Source of the DNA: Ignavibacteria bacterium
GTDB lineage: Bacteria; Bacteroidota; Ignavibacteria; Kapaibacteriales; UBA4661
Reading direction: 5' to 3'
DNA: 64,000 bases
Assembly (NCBI GenBank): GCA_014654705.1
Contig: JACVZY010000059.1
Coordinates: forward strand, 124,001-188,000
Below the pieces are notes generated by a model that saw only the letters and a list, made by a program, of their open reading frames with translations, was not told the origin of the DNA and made no database searches. Below, piece by piece: positions 43,708 through 52,918 of this stretch (position 1 is its first letter; each line of letters opens with the position of its first letter). The position numbers and the translations under genes are program-made.

Positions 43708-44895
43708 TTAGACAACAAAATCCATTACATAGCCATTTTGTGCCGTACCGGATGGTGTTTTCTCACTTGGTGTCGCCAACAATCGTTCGTAGAGAGCAGT
43801 GTATTGGGGCAAGAGCAGTTTCGTTTCAAATTCGTCAATAGCGCGTTGGCGAGAGGCTTCGGCAAAACGTTTGTGCTTTTTGGGATTTGTCAGCAAGTCA
43901 ACCACATATTTTGCCATGCGCTCGGTGTCGCCGATTTCTGCCACGTAGCCTGTTTCCCCATGCACTACCACTTCGGGAATACCGCCACTGCTTGTCGCTA
44001 CCACCGGCACACCGCAACTCATGGCTTCGAGCGCTGCCAAGCCAAAGCTCTCGGATTGGCTTGGCAGCAAGAATACATCGGCTGCGGAGAGGATTTGAGG
44101 AAGTCCGTTTTGTTTGCCCAAAAAACGTACGTGCTCGGCGATGCCGAGTTCGCGGCTGAGGCGCTCTGCTTCTGAGCGTTCCGGTCCGTCGCCGACCAAA
44201 ATGAGTTTTGCCGGAACAGTTTTCAAAACTTCGTGCAGGATGCGAACTGTATCAGCCACGCGCTTGACGGGGCGGAAGTTTGAGGTATGCATTAGGATTT
44301 TTTCGCCCTGAGGTGCGTATTGCTGACGCAAACCACAATCCACGAAGGGTTTGTAGGTCTCGGTGTCAATAAAATTTTGTATAACATCAATTTCTTTGTT
44401 TTTGATGTTAAAATTAGTCAGCGTTTTTTCACGGAGAAACCGCGAGACAGACGTAACGGCATCAGATTCCTCAATGGCAAATTTGACCAGAGGCAGAAAA
44501 CTTGGCTCCAAGCCGATGAGCGTAATATCTGTGCCGTGTAGAGTCGTTACTATCTTGATGTCGCGTTCTTTCTCAATGATTTTTTTTGCCAAATATGCGC
44601 TGGTAGCGTGAGGAATAGCATAATGAACGTGTACAATATCAAGCTTTTCATAACGAATTACATCTACCATTTTGCTGGCAAGCGCGAGAGTGTAGAGCTG
44701 AAACTCGAAGAGCGGATAATTGGGCATTTCCACTTCGTGATAAAAAACATTTTTGTAGAACCCATCCAACCGAAAGGGCATAGCGTAGGTGATAAAGTGT
44801 ACCTGATGCCCTTCTTCGGCGAGCGCTTTCCCCAGTTCTGTGGCTACTACGCCGCTTCCGCCGTAGGTCGGGTAACAAACAATTCCGATATTCAT
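43708..44895 (-). CDS. bshA: N-acetyl-alpha-D-glucosaminyl L-malate synthase (bacillithiol step 1)
   Basis: A GT4 glycosyltransferase that joins GlcNAc from UDP-GlcNAc to L-malate, the first step of bacillithiol synthesis. 395 residues. The BshA-type N-terminus is [22 protein letters not shown], followed by [26 protein letters not shown] and the GT4 donor region [20 protein letters not shown] with the EX7E pair. This fits Bacteroidota, many of which use bacillithiol rather than glutathione. bshB and bshC are not in the window. It is divergent from the YigZ-like gene. Confidence 0.94.
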   Translation of the reverse strand: MNIGIVCYPTYGGSGVVATELGKALAEEGHQVHFITYAMPFRLDGFYKNVFYHEVEMPNYPLFEFQLYTLALASKMVDVIRYEKLDIVHVHYAIPHATSAYLAKKIIEKERDIKIVTTLHGTDITLIGLEPSFLPLVKFAIEESDAVTSVSRFLREKTLTNFNIKNKEIDVIQNFIDTETYKPFVDCGLRQQYAPQGEKILMHTSNFRPVKRVADTVRILHEVLKTVPAKLILVGDGPERSEAERLSRELGIAEHVRFLGKQNGLPQILSAADVFLLPSQSESFGLAALEAMSCGVPVVATSSGGIPEVVVHGETGYVAEIGDTERMAKYVVDLLTNPKKHKRFAEASRQRAIDEFETKLLLPQYTALYERLLATPSEKTPSGTAQNGYVMDFVV

Positions 44896-44984
44896 AGCGA
44901 ATCTGCTTTCCTAAAAACGTAACGTTGCTTTTTGCCTCAGTGAATTTATCGTGGCTTTTCTGCCGTTCATAGCAAAAAATGATG

Positions 44985-44992
44985 TATTTTTG
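44985..44992 (+). promoter_or_regulatory. TAnnTTTG box, candidate yigZ promoter
   Basis: TATTTTTG, an exact -7 consensus, 18 bp before the ATG at 45011; this implies a leader of about 12-15 nt. Confidence 0.5.
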
Positions 44993-45010
44993 TGGTTTCT
45001 TGTGCTTACT

Positions 45011-45640
45011 ATGACTCATCAACCCGATACTTATTGTACTATTGCCTCGCGCGAGCGGGCGGAGATTGTCGTCAAAGGCTCACGCTTTATCGGCTCTGTC
45101 GCTCCTGTGCAGACCAAAGAAGATGCTTTCCGGTATATCGAAGACATTCGGAAAGAGTTCTACGATGCGACGCATAATTGTTTTGCATATCGCTTGGGTG
45201 CTCAAGGGTTGAACTTTCGTACCGCAGACGATGGCGAACCATCGGGGAGCGCAGGCAAGCCAATGCTTTTTGTGCTGCAAAAATTTGAAGTCAGCGATCT
45301 CGTTGCTGTCGTGACGCGGTATTACGGCGGCACGAAGCTTGGCGTTGGCGGTTTGGCGCGTGCGTATTCGGATGCCACCGAAGCAGTATTGCAACTTTGC
45401 ACAAAATTGGATGTTGTGCAAACAAAAGCGCTGCGTATCTTCTGTGTTTACGAAGATATAAACATCATCAAGCGTTTGCTACAGCAATATGCCAATAGGT
45501 ACGATGAATCATACGGGGATGTGGTAGAATTTGTTGCACATATTCCTCTGTCCAAGGCTGATGAATTCAGCACTGCCGTCACAAATGCCTCTTCTGCACG
45601 TGCAGGCACGAGCGAGGCACATTTTGCCGACGGTGTGTAG
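45011..45640 (+). CDS. YigZ / IMPACT (UPF0029) family protein
   Basis: The ATG at 45011 starts MTHQPDTYCTIASRERAEI, the normal beginning of the family; 20 more open codons upstream contain the promoter box and are discounted. 209 residues. Family motifs: KGSRFIGSVAPV, DATHNCFAYRLG, DDGEPSGSAGKPML and VVTRYYGGTKLGVGGLARAY. IMPACT/YigZ proteins bind ribosomes or nucleic acids; in eukaryotes they counter GCN2 signalling, while the bacterial role is not settled. A second, weaker domain (about 135-205) is the usual DUF1949-like part. Confidence 0.93.
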   Translation: MTHQPDTYCTIASRERAEIVVKGSRFIGSVAPVQTKEDAFRYIEDIRKEFYDATHNCFAYRLGAQGLNFRTADDGEPSGSAGKPMLFVLQKFEVSDLVAVVTRYYGGTKLGVGGLARAYSDATEAVLQLCTKLDVVQTKALRIFCVYEDINIIKRLLQQYANRYDESYGDVVEFVAHIPLSKADEFSTAVTNASSARAGTSEAHFADGV

Positions 45641-45821
45641 GAGTTTGATTGATAATATGGAGCGGAGAATTTTGGTTGCAAATGAATTTTAATGAAAATT
45701 TCTCTGTGTGATTGCATTTTTTTTGTATATTGCGCCTCATTGCTGAGAGCATAGGTTGTATCAGCAATACAGAATCAAGACTTTACCGTCATTTTCTATT
45801 TCCATTCTTAGTGGACAGGTT

Positions 45822-46304
45822 ATGAAGCCATTAGCGCTTGTTGTGGACGATAATAAAATTACCACCAAATTACTGAACCGCTATCTTACGCCGGCGGGCT
45901 ACAACGTCAAAGAAGCATACGACGGTGTAGAGTGTTTGGAAAAAGTACAAGAAGAAACACCCGATGCAATCGTGCTCGACGTGATGATGCCGCGTCTTGA
46001 CGGCTATGAGACGGTAAAGCGCCTCAAAGCTGACCCCAAAACAGCAAAAATTCCCGTCGTTATCGTAACTGCGCTCAACGATGTTTCTAACCAAGTAAAA
46101 GCAATAGAATCCGGTGCTGATGATTTCCTCAGTAAACCAATCGAAGATAAATTGCTGATTGCTAAAGTGAAACTTCTTTCGTCTCTCAGCGTTGCGCAAA
46201 AGCGCGTTGACGTACTCAGCGAAATCCTCGGCAAGTCCTTGAAGGGTGAAATTTCGCAGGATGAAGTACAACAAAAATTGGCGCAGATTGACATTAGCCT
46301 CTAA
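45822..46304 (+). CDS. Single-domain response regulator 1
   Basis: The ATG at 45822 (MKPLALVVDDNK) is chosen by alignment to receiver domains. 160 residues: REC domain (1-122) with acidic pair Asp9-Asp10, phosphorylation site Asp53 (AIVLDVMMPRLDG), Thr83 and Lys105 (FLSKPIED). The last ~35 residues form a charged helix (LGKSLKGEISQDEVQQKLAQ) without a DNA-binding domain. It probably works as a phosphorelay shuttle or through protein contacts. No kinase gene is adjacent. Confidence 0.93.
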   Translation: MKPLALVVDDNKITTKLLNRYLTPAGYNVKEAYDGVECLEKVQEETPDAIVLDVMMPRLDGYETVKRLKADPKTAKIPVVIVTALNDVSNQVKAIESGADDFLSKPIEDKLLIAKVKLLSSLSVAQKRVDVLSEILGKSLKGEISQDEVQQKLAQIDISL

Positions 46305-46324
46305 ATTTTTTAGCGAAAATGTGC

Positions 46325-46378
46325 AAGCGCTTGGACGGATGAGCAATACTGCTGCTCTTACGCCAAGCGCTTTTTTTA
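46325..46378 (+). terminator. Terminator after response regulator 1
   Basis: AAGCGCTTGG (46325-46334) / CCAAGCGCTT (46363-46372), with a second stem GAGCA / TGCTC inside, followed by TTTTTATT. Confidence 0.9.
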
Positions 46379-46468
46379 TTGTCCGTTAATGTGTTCCGCT
46401 TGAATTCAAGTATTCTGCTCCGCTAAATTTTTCTTACACAACTCCCCCAGTTTATTCCGGCATCGTTT

Positions 46469-47638
46469 GTGGTAGAACTTATCATTATATCGTTTATTAC
46501 GCTGCTCATTACCACCGCTGGTTCGTTTATTTCTGCGGCTTTTAGTGGTGTTTCGCATCATCATCTGACCGAACTTGCAGAGTCAGGTAATACGTCTGCA
46601 CAGAGGCTGCTTGATTTTAAGCGTGATAGCGACCCACCACGCTCGGCGCTTTTTCTCATAGATACTGTTGTTTCTACGCTCGGTTGCATTGGTGTTGGCG
46701 GCTATGCTGTTGTCGTTTTTGGGAGTATTCAGGCGGTTGCTGTGTCACTGATGATAACATTGATGCTATTGGTCTTGGGGCGTATGTTGCCGAGGGCACT
46801 CGGCAAACGCTACGCTGTCTCGCTCGTGCGATTTGTGGAGCGTTCTCTGACGTTGACAATGTTTGTTCTGAAGCCGATTGTCAGTATCGTCGCTAATTTT
46901 TTCGCACTTTTTGCGCCTCCGGAGCGTGACGACGATGAAGTCGTCCGCGAAGAACTTGATGAAATTCTTGAAACAGCGCATGACGAAGGCTCACTTGATG
47001 CTGATGAATACAAGCGTCTCAAAAATTTTGTGCGTTTTAATGAGGTTTATGTTTCGGATGTAATGACACCACGAACCGTCATTTTTACCTGCCCCTGCCA
47101 TCTGACTGCCGAAGAAGCCATTAACCTGCCGGAAATGCACCAGTACTCGCGTTTTCCTGTGTACGAAGAGGATTCTATTGATTCGGTTGTGGGATATGTA
47201 CTCACCAAAGATATTTTCTGGTCGCTACTGAGTGGTCAAAAAGATGTTCGCTTGCGTGATTTGTCCCGCGAAGTCTATTTTATTCCCGAAAATATTGATC
47301 TCGACCGCGCACTGCAAAATTTCTTGGAGCGTCGCGAACACTTATTTGTGGTCGTTGACGAATATGGCGGCGTGGAGGGCTTAATCACGATGGAAGATGT
47401 AATGGAAACGCTGCTTGGTGTGGAGATTCTCGACGAGATGGACCAGGTGAGTAACTTGCGTCATCTTGCCGCAGAACGTCGAGATGAGCGAATTGCAAGC
47501 CTTCGAGCACAAAATGCCCACGTGGATGACTCTGCCGACGGTTTGTCCTCGGATGCTAATGCCGATAGCAATGTCTCGGCAATAACAGAGGCGGATGAGT
47601 CCAGCGAGTCAGAAATGCCCCCTATTGAGCCTGAGTAA
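46469..47638 (+). CDS. CNNM/DUF21 transmembrane protein with CBS pair
   Basis: Starts at GTG (46469); no ATG is available near the conserved N-terminus. 389 residues: a DUF21 membrane domain of about four helices (about 1-140), then DEGSLDADEYKRLKN leading into two CBS domains (about 195-330: SDVMTPRTVIF, SRFPVYEEDSIDSVVGYV, LFVVVDEYGGVEGLITMEDV). These proteins are linked to magnesium or cobalt export and are often misnamed hemolysins. The C-terminal CorC_HlyC domain of many relatives is missing; instead there is an acidic low-complexity tail (DDSADGLSSDANADSN). No partner gene is adjacent. Confidence 0.9.
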   Translation: MVELIIISFITLLITTAGSFISAAFSGVSHHHLTELAESGNTSAQRLLDFKRDSDPPRSALFLIDTVVSTLGCIGVGGYAVVVFGSIQAVAVSLMITLMLLVLGRMLPRALGKRYAVSLVRFVERSLTLTMFVLKPIVSIVANFFALFAPPERDDDEVVREELDEILETAHDEGSLDADEYKRLKNFVRFNEVYVSDVMTPRTVIFTCPCHLTAEEAINLPEMHQYSRFPVYEEDSIDSVVGYVLTKDIFWSLLSGQKDVRLRDLSREVYFIPENIDLDRALQNFLERREHLFVVVDEYGGVEGLITMEDVMETLLGVEILDEMDQVSNLRHLAAERRDERIASLRAQNAHVDDSADGLSSDANADSNVSAITEADESSESEMPPIEPE

Positions 47639-47812
47639 CTTCAGGAATGAAGCCGAAAAAGTGTTCATGCCAAGTCGATTTGCTCAACATCGTTTTGCTC
47701 AAGGCAAGTAGCCGTGCTAAAAAATGTATTGCCCAAATTTTGTGCAAGATCACATTCGCATATCTCTTGAATTCAAGCCTATTTTTTTACCAACAAACGT
47801 ATCCTCGGTTGT

Positions 47813-49714
47813 ATGAACAGACGCATTCTTTTTTTTGTTCTTAAAATAGCTTTTGTCATCGCCTGTGTGCCGCCTCATGGAGTCGCCCAGCCTAGTGTCG
47901 CCCAGGAGAAAGATAGTCTTGGCGGTGCTGCCACAAAAAAATATAACCTTCCGCAAGAAGTAACTGTTACCGGCAGCCGTATTCCTGACGACGGCAAGAA
48001 CCAGCGCCATTTGCTTGTGGTGGTGCAACGCACCGACATTGAGAAATCGCAAGCGCGGAGTGTGGAGGAAGTCTTACGAAATTTGGCTGGAGTGGACGTG
48101 CGGCAGCGCGGCACCTTTGGTGTGCAAGCTGACATCAGTATTCGTGGAGGTACATTTGAGCAGACACTGATTATGATTGACGGCGTGAAAATGATAGACC
48201 CCCAAACCGGACACCACGCCATGAATATACCGCTCACACTAGATGATATTGAACGGATTGAGGTTTTGAAAGGACCCGGCTCACGTCAGTATGGACCAAA
48301 TGCTTTCAATGGAGCAATCAATATCATTACTCGCCGACATACACGCCCCGCGGCGCGTATTCAAGCGATGGGTGGTGAAAATGGCTTGTGGGAGACATCT
48401 GTTTCCGGCGGTGCGCCCCTGAGTCTGGGAGAAAATACAACATTGCTGAATCGTGTCTCCGTCATGCGTCGGCGTTCGGACGGCTATCGCCCTTTTACAG
48501 ACTTTGATATTTGGACAATTGCCGGTGGCGCACAGTTGCTTGCTGGAGATAAATTTGCCTTGGATGCGTCCGCGAACTATGTTGACAAAAAATTTGGTGG
48601 TAATGGTTTTTACTCCCTTGCTTTTCCTTCGCAATACGAAGAGACTAAGACGCTTTTTGCTAATCTTACTGCGCGAATGGATATAGGTGTGCCTGTGCGT
48701 CTGACGGCAGCATGGCGGCGCAATAACGATTATTTTATTCTTCGTCGTGAGAATCCGGCGTTTTATCAAAATTTCCACACCTCCAATACTCTCAGTGTAG
48801 ATGCGCAGACAACGCTCTACTCCTCGCTCGGCGCTACAGCATTGGGAATAGAATACGCAGCCGATATGCTCGAGAGCACTAATTTGGGAAATCGGCAGCG
48901 CAGCCGCTTTAGTGTATTTGCCGAGCATCAAATAAAGCCTTTAGAGAACCTCACAGTGGAACTGGGGGCAACGGCGCTCTACAACAGCGATTGGGGCTGG
49001 AACGTTGCGCCGGGCGCTGATATTGGCTGGCAGGTATCAGAAAATCTTTCGCTTCGCGGTTCGGCGGCAAATTCGTTTCGTATTCCAAGCTACACCGAAC
49101 TTTTTTACAGCGACAGAGTAACGCTTGGTAATAAAGATATTAAGCCGGAGCGGGCATGGACATACGAAATTGGTGGCAGGTGGCGTACGGGTTCGGTAGA
49201 TGTGCAAGCCTCAATTTTTCGCCGCGATGCTGTACAGCTTATAGACTATGTGCGCAATTCTACTACTGCTCTCTGGCAGGCACAAAATCTTTCATCGGCG
49301 GCGACCAATGGTGCAGATATCCACCTTAGCATCACAACACGCGAGGCACTGCCAGTTCTGGAGCGAATTACGGGCAGTTACACGTATCTCGACCCATATT
49401 TCAATGTAGAGCCTGGTTTGCAGTCGCGTTACGCACTCGACCAGTTACGTCACCAAGCGTCGTTAGTGCTTGATTTGCGGTGGTTTGGTCTTATCACAAA
49501 TCAATGGCGCTTTCGCTATGAGCGCCGCTTGAATGTAGAGCAAGATGCAGGCTTTGTGGATGTGCGCTTGGGCTGGTCGGGCGGTGGCTTTGAATTGTTT
49601 GCCGAGGCTACGAATCTCTTCAGCGCTCCGGCATTTGATTTTGCAGGATTGCCTTTGCCCGGGCGGTGGTTGCGCGTGGGCGGTGCGGTCAATCTGGCAG
49701 AAGCATTCCACTAA
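47813..49714 (+). CDS. TonB-dependent outer-membrane receptor
   Basis: 633 residues, short for the family and close to BtuB in size. Signal peptide about 1-25 (ending GVAQ). Plug domain: EVTVTGSRIP, SVEEVLRNLAGVDVRQRG, DISIRGGTFEQTLIMIDGV, IERIEVLKGPGSRQYGPNAFNGAINIIT. The remaining ~450 residues are amphipathic strands of the 22-strand barrel, ending LRVGGAVNLAEAFH. There is no N-terminal carboxypeptidase-like domain and no SusD partner, so it is more like a vitamin B12 or siderophore receptor than a SusC. No riboswitch is seen in the 174 bp upstream; the ligand is unknown. Confidence 0.93.
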   Translation: MNRRILFFVLKIAFVIACVPPHGVAQPSVAQEKDSLGGAATKKYNLPQEVTVTGSRIPDDGKNQRHLLVVVQRTDIEKSQARSVEEVLRNLAGVDVRQRGTFGVQADISIRGGTFEQTLIMIDGVKMIDPQTGHHAMNIPLTLDDIERIEVLKGPGSRQYGPNAFNGAINIITRRHTRPAARIQAMGGENGLWETSVSGGAPLSLGENTTLLNRVSVMRRRSDGYRPFTDFDIWTIAGGAQLLAGDKFALDASANYVDKKFGGNGFYSLAFPSQYEETKTLFANLTARMDIGVPVRLTAAWRRNNDYFILRRENPAFYQNFHTSNTLSVDAQTTLYSSLGATALGIEYAADMLESTNLGNRQRSRFSVFAEHQIKPLENLTVELGATALYNSDWGWNVAPGADIGWQVSENLSLRGSAANSFRIPSYTELFYSDRVTLGNKDIKPERAWTYEIGGRWRTGSVDVQASIFRRDAVQLIDYVRNSTTALWQAQNLSSAATNGADIHLSITTREALPVLERITGSYTYLDPYFNVEPGLQSRYALDQLRHQASLVLDLRWFGLITNQWRFRYERRLNVEQDAGFVDVRLGWSGGGFELFAEATNLFSAPAFDFAGLPLPGRWLRVGGAVNLAEAFH

Positions 49715-49844
49715 TGCTTGCTTAATGCTTGTCTCGGTGTGCGATGTGAAAAGTTCTTGTCTGCAAAAGATTCGTTTAGTAGATTGAAAATCTGTGATTC
49801 ATCCCTAATTTTTCCATTCTCTTTCACTTTTTTCAGGAGCAATA

Positions 49845-50879
49845 ATGAAACGTTCCTTTCGCCTCGATTTGATTCTGGTAGCATTTGCTATGGCTATCAC
49901 GATGAGCGCGTGTGGCAAAAAGGCAGAAGTACCCGCCATCGCTGACCTTGACACCTACGAAGACAAATCCATGAATTTCAGCATCAAATTTCCGAAAAAC
50001 TGGAAAGCTGCTGTGGAAGCCGGTAAACGTGCTGAATACTATTCAGATGACAAAATTATGCAGCGCTTCCGCGAGTACAACGAATCCGAAATAACGGGCG
50101 CAAAAATGACAATCTTTGCCAATAAGTTGGAAGGTCCTGTAAATATGGATAGCGTTATTGAAGGAACCAAGATTTTTCAAGATCCGTCGGTCTATTCTGC
50201 ACCGGAAAAAGTTCAGATTGACGGCGTAGAAGCCACCCGTATTAAGTATGCGTACAAATACGGCGACGGCGAATTCAAGGGCGAGCGCTATTTCGCAATG
50301 AAAGACAGTACCGCTATGACGATTATTGAATTTGAATCATTCGGTGGTACATTCGACCAATTGCATCCTAAATTTGAAGAAATGCTGAAATCGGTCAAAT
50401 TGGCGTACTACAAAGCTGTCGTGAAAGATACAACCGGCGGTAAGCCGGCTGAAGTCTTCAAACCATCGGAAGCTATGGCTTCATTTGATGGCAAAAACTT
50501 CTCCCTCCAGTATCCGAACAACTTCTCCGGTAAGAACACAGGTGGTGGCTTGGAAACGGTGGAGTTCAAAGGTATTGGCGGTCCGGCGGATTGTATTATC
50601 AACGTGACTGTGACTGACGCGTCGAAGCAAAACAATCTCGACCGAATTGTAGAGCAGAACAAAAAACTCTACAAAGCATCCGCATCTTCGCCTGCAAAAG
50701 TCGGTGGCGAAACAGGTGCCTTCATTGAGGATTCGCCAGTCAAAGACGTACGTCGCCGCACGTATTTTGCTGTCAAAGGTAGTAAACTCTACAAAGTTAC
50801 CTTACAATGGTACAAACCGGAACAAGAGATATTCTTGCCAAGTTTTGAAAAGAGTTTTGCGTCCTTAACTTTGAAATAA
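49845..50879 (+). CDS. Two-domain lipoprotein (PsbP-like repeats)
   Basis: 344 residues with a lipoprotein signal: hydrophobic 8-20 followed by the lipobox TMSACG (lipidated Cys23). AGGAG lies 5 bp before the ATG. The mature part has two similar halves, each opening with a strand pair of the kind YEDKSMNFSIKFPKNWK (about 40-55) and FDGKNFSLQYPNNFSG (about 215-230), and each ending in a helix-strand with FEEMLKSVKLA / FEKSFASLTLK. This duplicated PsbP/DUF-like fold is common in bacterial lipoproteins of unknown role. It probably faces the periplasm or cell surface. Confidence 0.8.
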   Translation: MKRSFRLDLILVAFAMAITMSACGKKAEVPAIADLDTYEDKSMNFSIKFPKNWKAAVEAGKRAEYYSDDKIMQRFREYNESEITGAKMTIFANKLEGPVNMDSVIEGTKIFQDPSVYSAPEKVQIDGVEATRIKYAYKYGDGEFKGERYFAMKDSTAMTIIEFESFGGTFDQLHPKFEEMLKSVKLAYYKAVVKDTTGGKPAEVFKPSEAMASFDGKNFSLQYPNNFSGKNTGGGLETVEFKGIGGPADCIINVTVTDASKQNNLDRIVEQNKKLYKASASSPAKVGGETGAFIEDSPVKDVRRRTYFAVKGSKLYKVTLQWYKPEQEIFLPSFEKSFASLTLK

Positions 50880-50914
50880 AACACCGTAAGATTCTATACG
50901 AAAGAAGCCGTACA

Positions 50915-50955
50915 AGCGAGTAGTTGAGCCTATTTCAACTACTCGCTTTTTTTTT
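50915..50955 (+). terminator. Terminator after the lipoprotein gene
   Basis: Perfect 13-bp stem AGCGAGTAGTTGA (50915-50927) / TCAACTACTCGCT (50935-50947), loop GCCTATT, followed by eight T. Confidence 0.95.
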
Positions 50956-50978
50956 CTCTGAGGCGGTGTAAAAAAATT

Positions 50979-51075
50979 TTGGCGTAGAACTGAGAAATTT
51001 GGTATAATTGCATCGTTGTTATGCTTGTCATGGGTGGCCGTACTACCGAAATTCGGGGGTGCGGCTTTTTTTTAT
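50979..51075 (+). ncRNA. Candidate short transcript (promoter plus terminator) in a 351-bp gap
   Basis: TTGGCG (50979-50984), 18 nt, TATAAT (51003-51008), then about 20 nt further a hairpin GCCGTACTACCG / CGGGGGTGCGGC (51038-51049 / 51054-51065; nine Watson-Crick and two G-T pairs) followed by TTTTTTTT. Such a unit would give an RNA of about 55-60 nt. It could also be an attenuator upstream of the response regulator at 51231. The rest of the gap shows nothing. Expression is not known, and the -10 box is of the E. coli rather than Bacteroidota type. Confidence 0.3.
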
Positions 51076-51230
51076 CGCGGTAGCATATAAAATTCAGGGG
51101 AAGCAAGTTTTTTTTTCGCCGAGCGATGTGCTGACTTTGATTATTCGGCATTTTATTCTAAATTGAACGTTCGTAGGAAAATCCATAACAATCGAACTAC
51201 TTTACTACACTCAAAAATCGTTTGATAACC

Positions 51231-51638
51231 ATGCGCATTCTGATACTTGAAGATGACTTTTTTCAGCGCAAACTCATGGCACGTTTGCTGATTTCATACG
51301 GTGAATGTGATGTTGCGGCAACTGGTCCTGATGCGGTTGAAGCATTCAGACGTTCGCTGGAGAATAACCGTACATACGACCTGATATTTCTTGACATCAT
51401 GGTTCCGGGTATGGATGGGCAGAAAGTTCTTCGCGCCATTCGTGACTTGGAGCAAGAGCGTAATATCGAAGGCTTGTCCCGTTCAAAGGTAGTGATGGTA
51501 ACGGCACTTGGCGATAAGCACAATGTAACGACCGCTTACAAAGAAAACTGCGATGCCTATTTGGTGAAACCATATGAAGAAGCAAAACTTGTGGACACAA
51601 TTAAGAAACTTGGTTTGTTACCGAGTGCTCAGAGTTAG
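51231..51638 (+). CDS. Single-domain response regulator 2 (CheY-like)
   Basis: The ATG at 51231 gives MRILILEDDFFQRKL; a TTG three codons upstream is unlikely. 135 residues, only a receiver domain: Glu7-Asp8-Asp9 cluster, phosphorylation site Asp55 (LIFLDIMVPGMDG), Thr91 (MVTALGD) and Lys113 (LVKPYEE). No output domain, so it must act by protein contact or phosphotransfer. The hybrid kinase gene 75 bp downstream is the natural partner by position. Confidence 0.93.
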   Translation: MRILILEDDFFQRKLMARLLISYGECDVAATGPDAVEAFRRSLENNRTYDLIFLDIMVPGMDGQKVLRAIRDLEQERNIEGLSRSKVVMVTALGDKHNVTTAYKENCDAYLVKPYEEAKLVDTIKKLGLLPSAQS

Positions 51639-51713
51639 AGTTGTGATATTGTTTTAACGTAATTACTGTTTGCTGCCACGACGATTTCTTGCTATCTCAC
51701 ATTCCATGCAAAT

Positions 51714-52856
51714 ATGAGTAAACGTATTTTGGTTATAGAGGACGATGTCAGTCTGCGTGAGTTTATGATTAAGTACTTTCTTGAAAAAGAGGGGTACCAT
51801 GTCATTACAGCCGAAAATGGAGAAATCGGTTTAGAAAAAGCGAAGCAGGAACTGCCGGACCTTATCATTTGCGACATTATGATGCCGAAAATGAATGGTT
51901 ATGAGGTTATTCAAGCACTGCACGAGTACACGCCTACGGCAAGTATTCCGTTTATCTTTCTGACCGCGATGAGCGACCGTGCCAATATTCGTGATGGCAT
52001 GAATCTCGGCGCCGATGATTTTTTAACAAAGCCCTTTGTGAGCCAAGAACTCATATCGGCAGTTAAAAAGCGTCTTCAGAAAAGAGGTGACGATGATGAT
52101 AGAATGAGGCGGATGATAGATGAATTTCGGCGAAAAATTATTAGTGTTCTCCCGCACGAATTTCGCACCCCTCTTTCTACAATTCTCAACGCCTCGAATA
52201 TTCTGAAGGACGAGTGCGATACAATTGAAAAAGATGAACTTCATGAGTTTATTTATTTTATCAATACGTCGGCAAAACGCCTCAATAGACTTATTGAGAA
52301 TTATCTTCTTTACATTAGTCTTGAGAATACAACACTCAGTGGAGAGATAAGCAAAGAGACAACACTCTGTACGAATGAGCATATTAAAGAGTGCGCGGTA
52401 AACCAATTAAAGCAGCACAACCGCGAGGAAGATATTGTCTGGCAAGCAGGTATTCCTAGTGGTGGCATCCGTATTCCAATGCCTGAGAACTATTTTAATA
52501 AGATTATTGAGGAAATTACTGATAACTGCTGTAAATTCTCTACTGTCGGCAAGCCGATTACCATAGCTTCTTCGGTTGATGATGGCAATCTCATATTGGA
52601 ATTTACCGATCATGGGGTAGGTATGACCAAAGAACAGATTGAACAAATTGGTGCATTTAACCAATTTGACCGCCCCACTATGGAGCAGCAAGGTGCTGGA
52701 TTTGGTTTGGCGTTGGCGAAAAATATTATTGAATTGCACCGTTCAAAGTTGATTATTGATAGCATCGTCGGTACAAAAACTACTGTTCGTGTTTCTATTC
52801 CAAGTGTGGCAGATTCAGAAATACATGATAATTATCCTGCCCACCTCGTCAATTAA
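51714..52856 (+). CDS. Hybrid response regulator / histidine kinase (REC-HisKA-HATPase) 2
   Basis: 380 residues, cytoplasmic. N-terminal receiver with Asp54 (LIICDIMMPKMNGYE), Thr84 and Lys106 (FLTKPF); a charged linker (KKRLQKRGDDDDRMRR); HisKA with LPHEFRTPLS (His148); HATPase with DNCCKFS, DHGVGM and GAGFGLALAKNI. The layout is the same as the kinase at 15604-16710, but the two are clearly diverged. It likely takes its input from a phosphodonor through the receiver. The CheY-like gene upstream may be donor or acceptor. Confidence 0.93.
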   Translation: MSKRILVIEDDVSLREFMIKYFLEKEGYHVITAENGEIGLEKAKQELPDLIICDIMMPKMNGYEVIQALHEYTPTASIPFIFLTAMSDRANIRDGMNLGADDFLTKPFVSQELISAVKKRLQKRGDDDDRMRRMIDEFRRKIISVLPHEFRTPLSTILNASNILKDECDTIEKDELHEFIYFINTSAKRLNRLIENYLLYISLENTTLSGEISKETTLCTNEHIKECAVNQLKQHNREEDIVWQAGIPSGGIRIPMPENYFNKIIEEITDNCCKFSTVGKPITIASSVDDGNLILEFTDHGVGMTKEQIEQIGAFNQFDRPTMEQQGAGFGLALAKNIIELHRSKLIIDSIVGTKTTVRVSIPSVADSEIHDNYPAHLVN

Positions 52857-52918
52857 CTTTGAAGTAATGCTGCATTTTCTTCGCGGTGTTTTTCTGCATT
52901 GATTATGAAATTTCTTGT

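Noticed and set aside
47639-47812. A cobalamin riboswitch before the TonB-dependent receptor
   Set aside because: I looked for the conserved B12-box-like core because of the BtuB-like size, but saw nothing resembling it in these 174 bp.
51021-51083. 20-codon frame inside the candidate small RNA
   Set aside because: No ribosome site and it runs through the hairpin and T-run; most likely chance.
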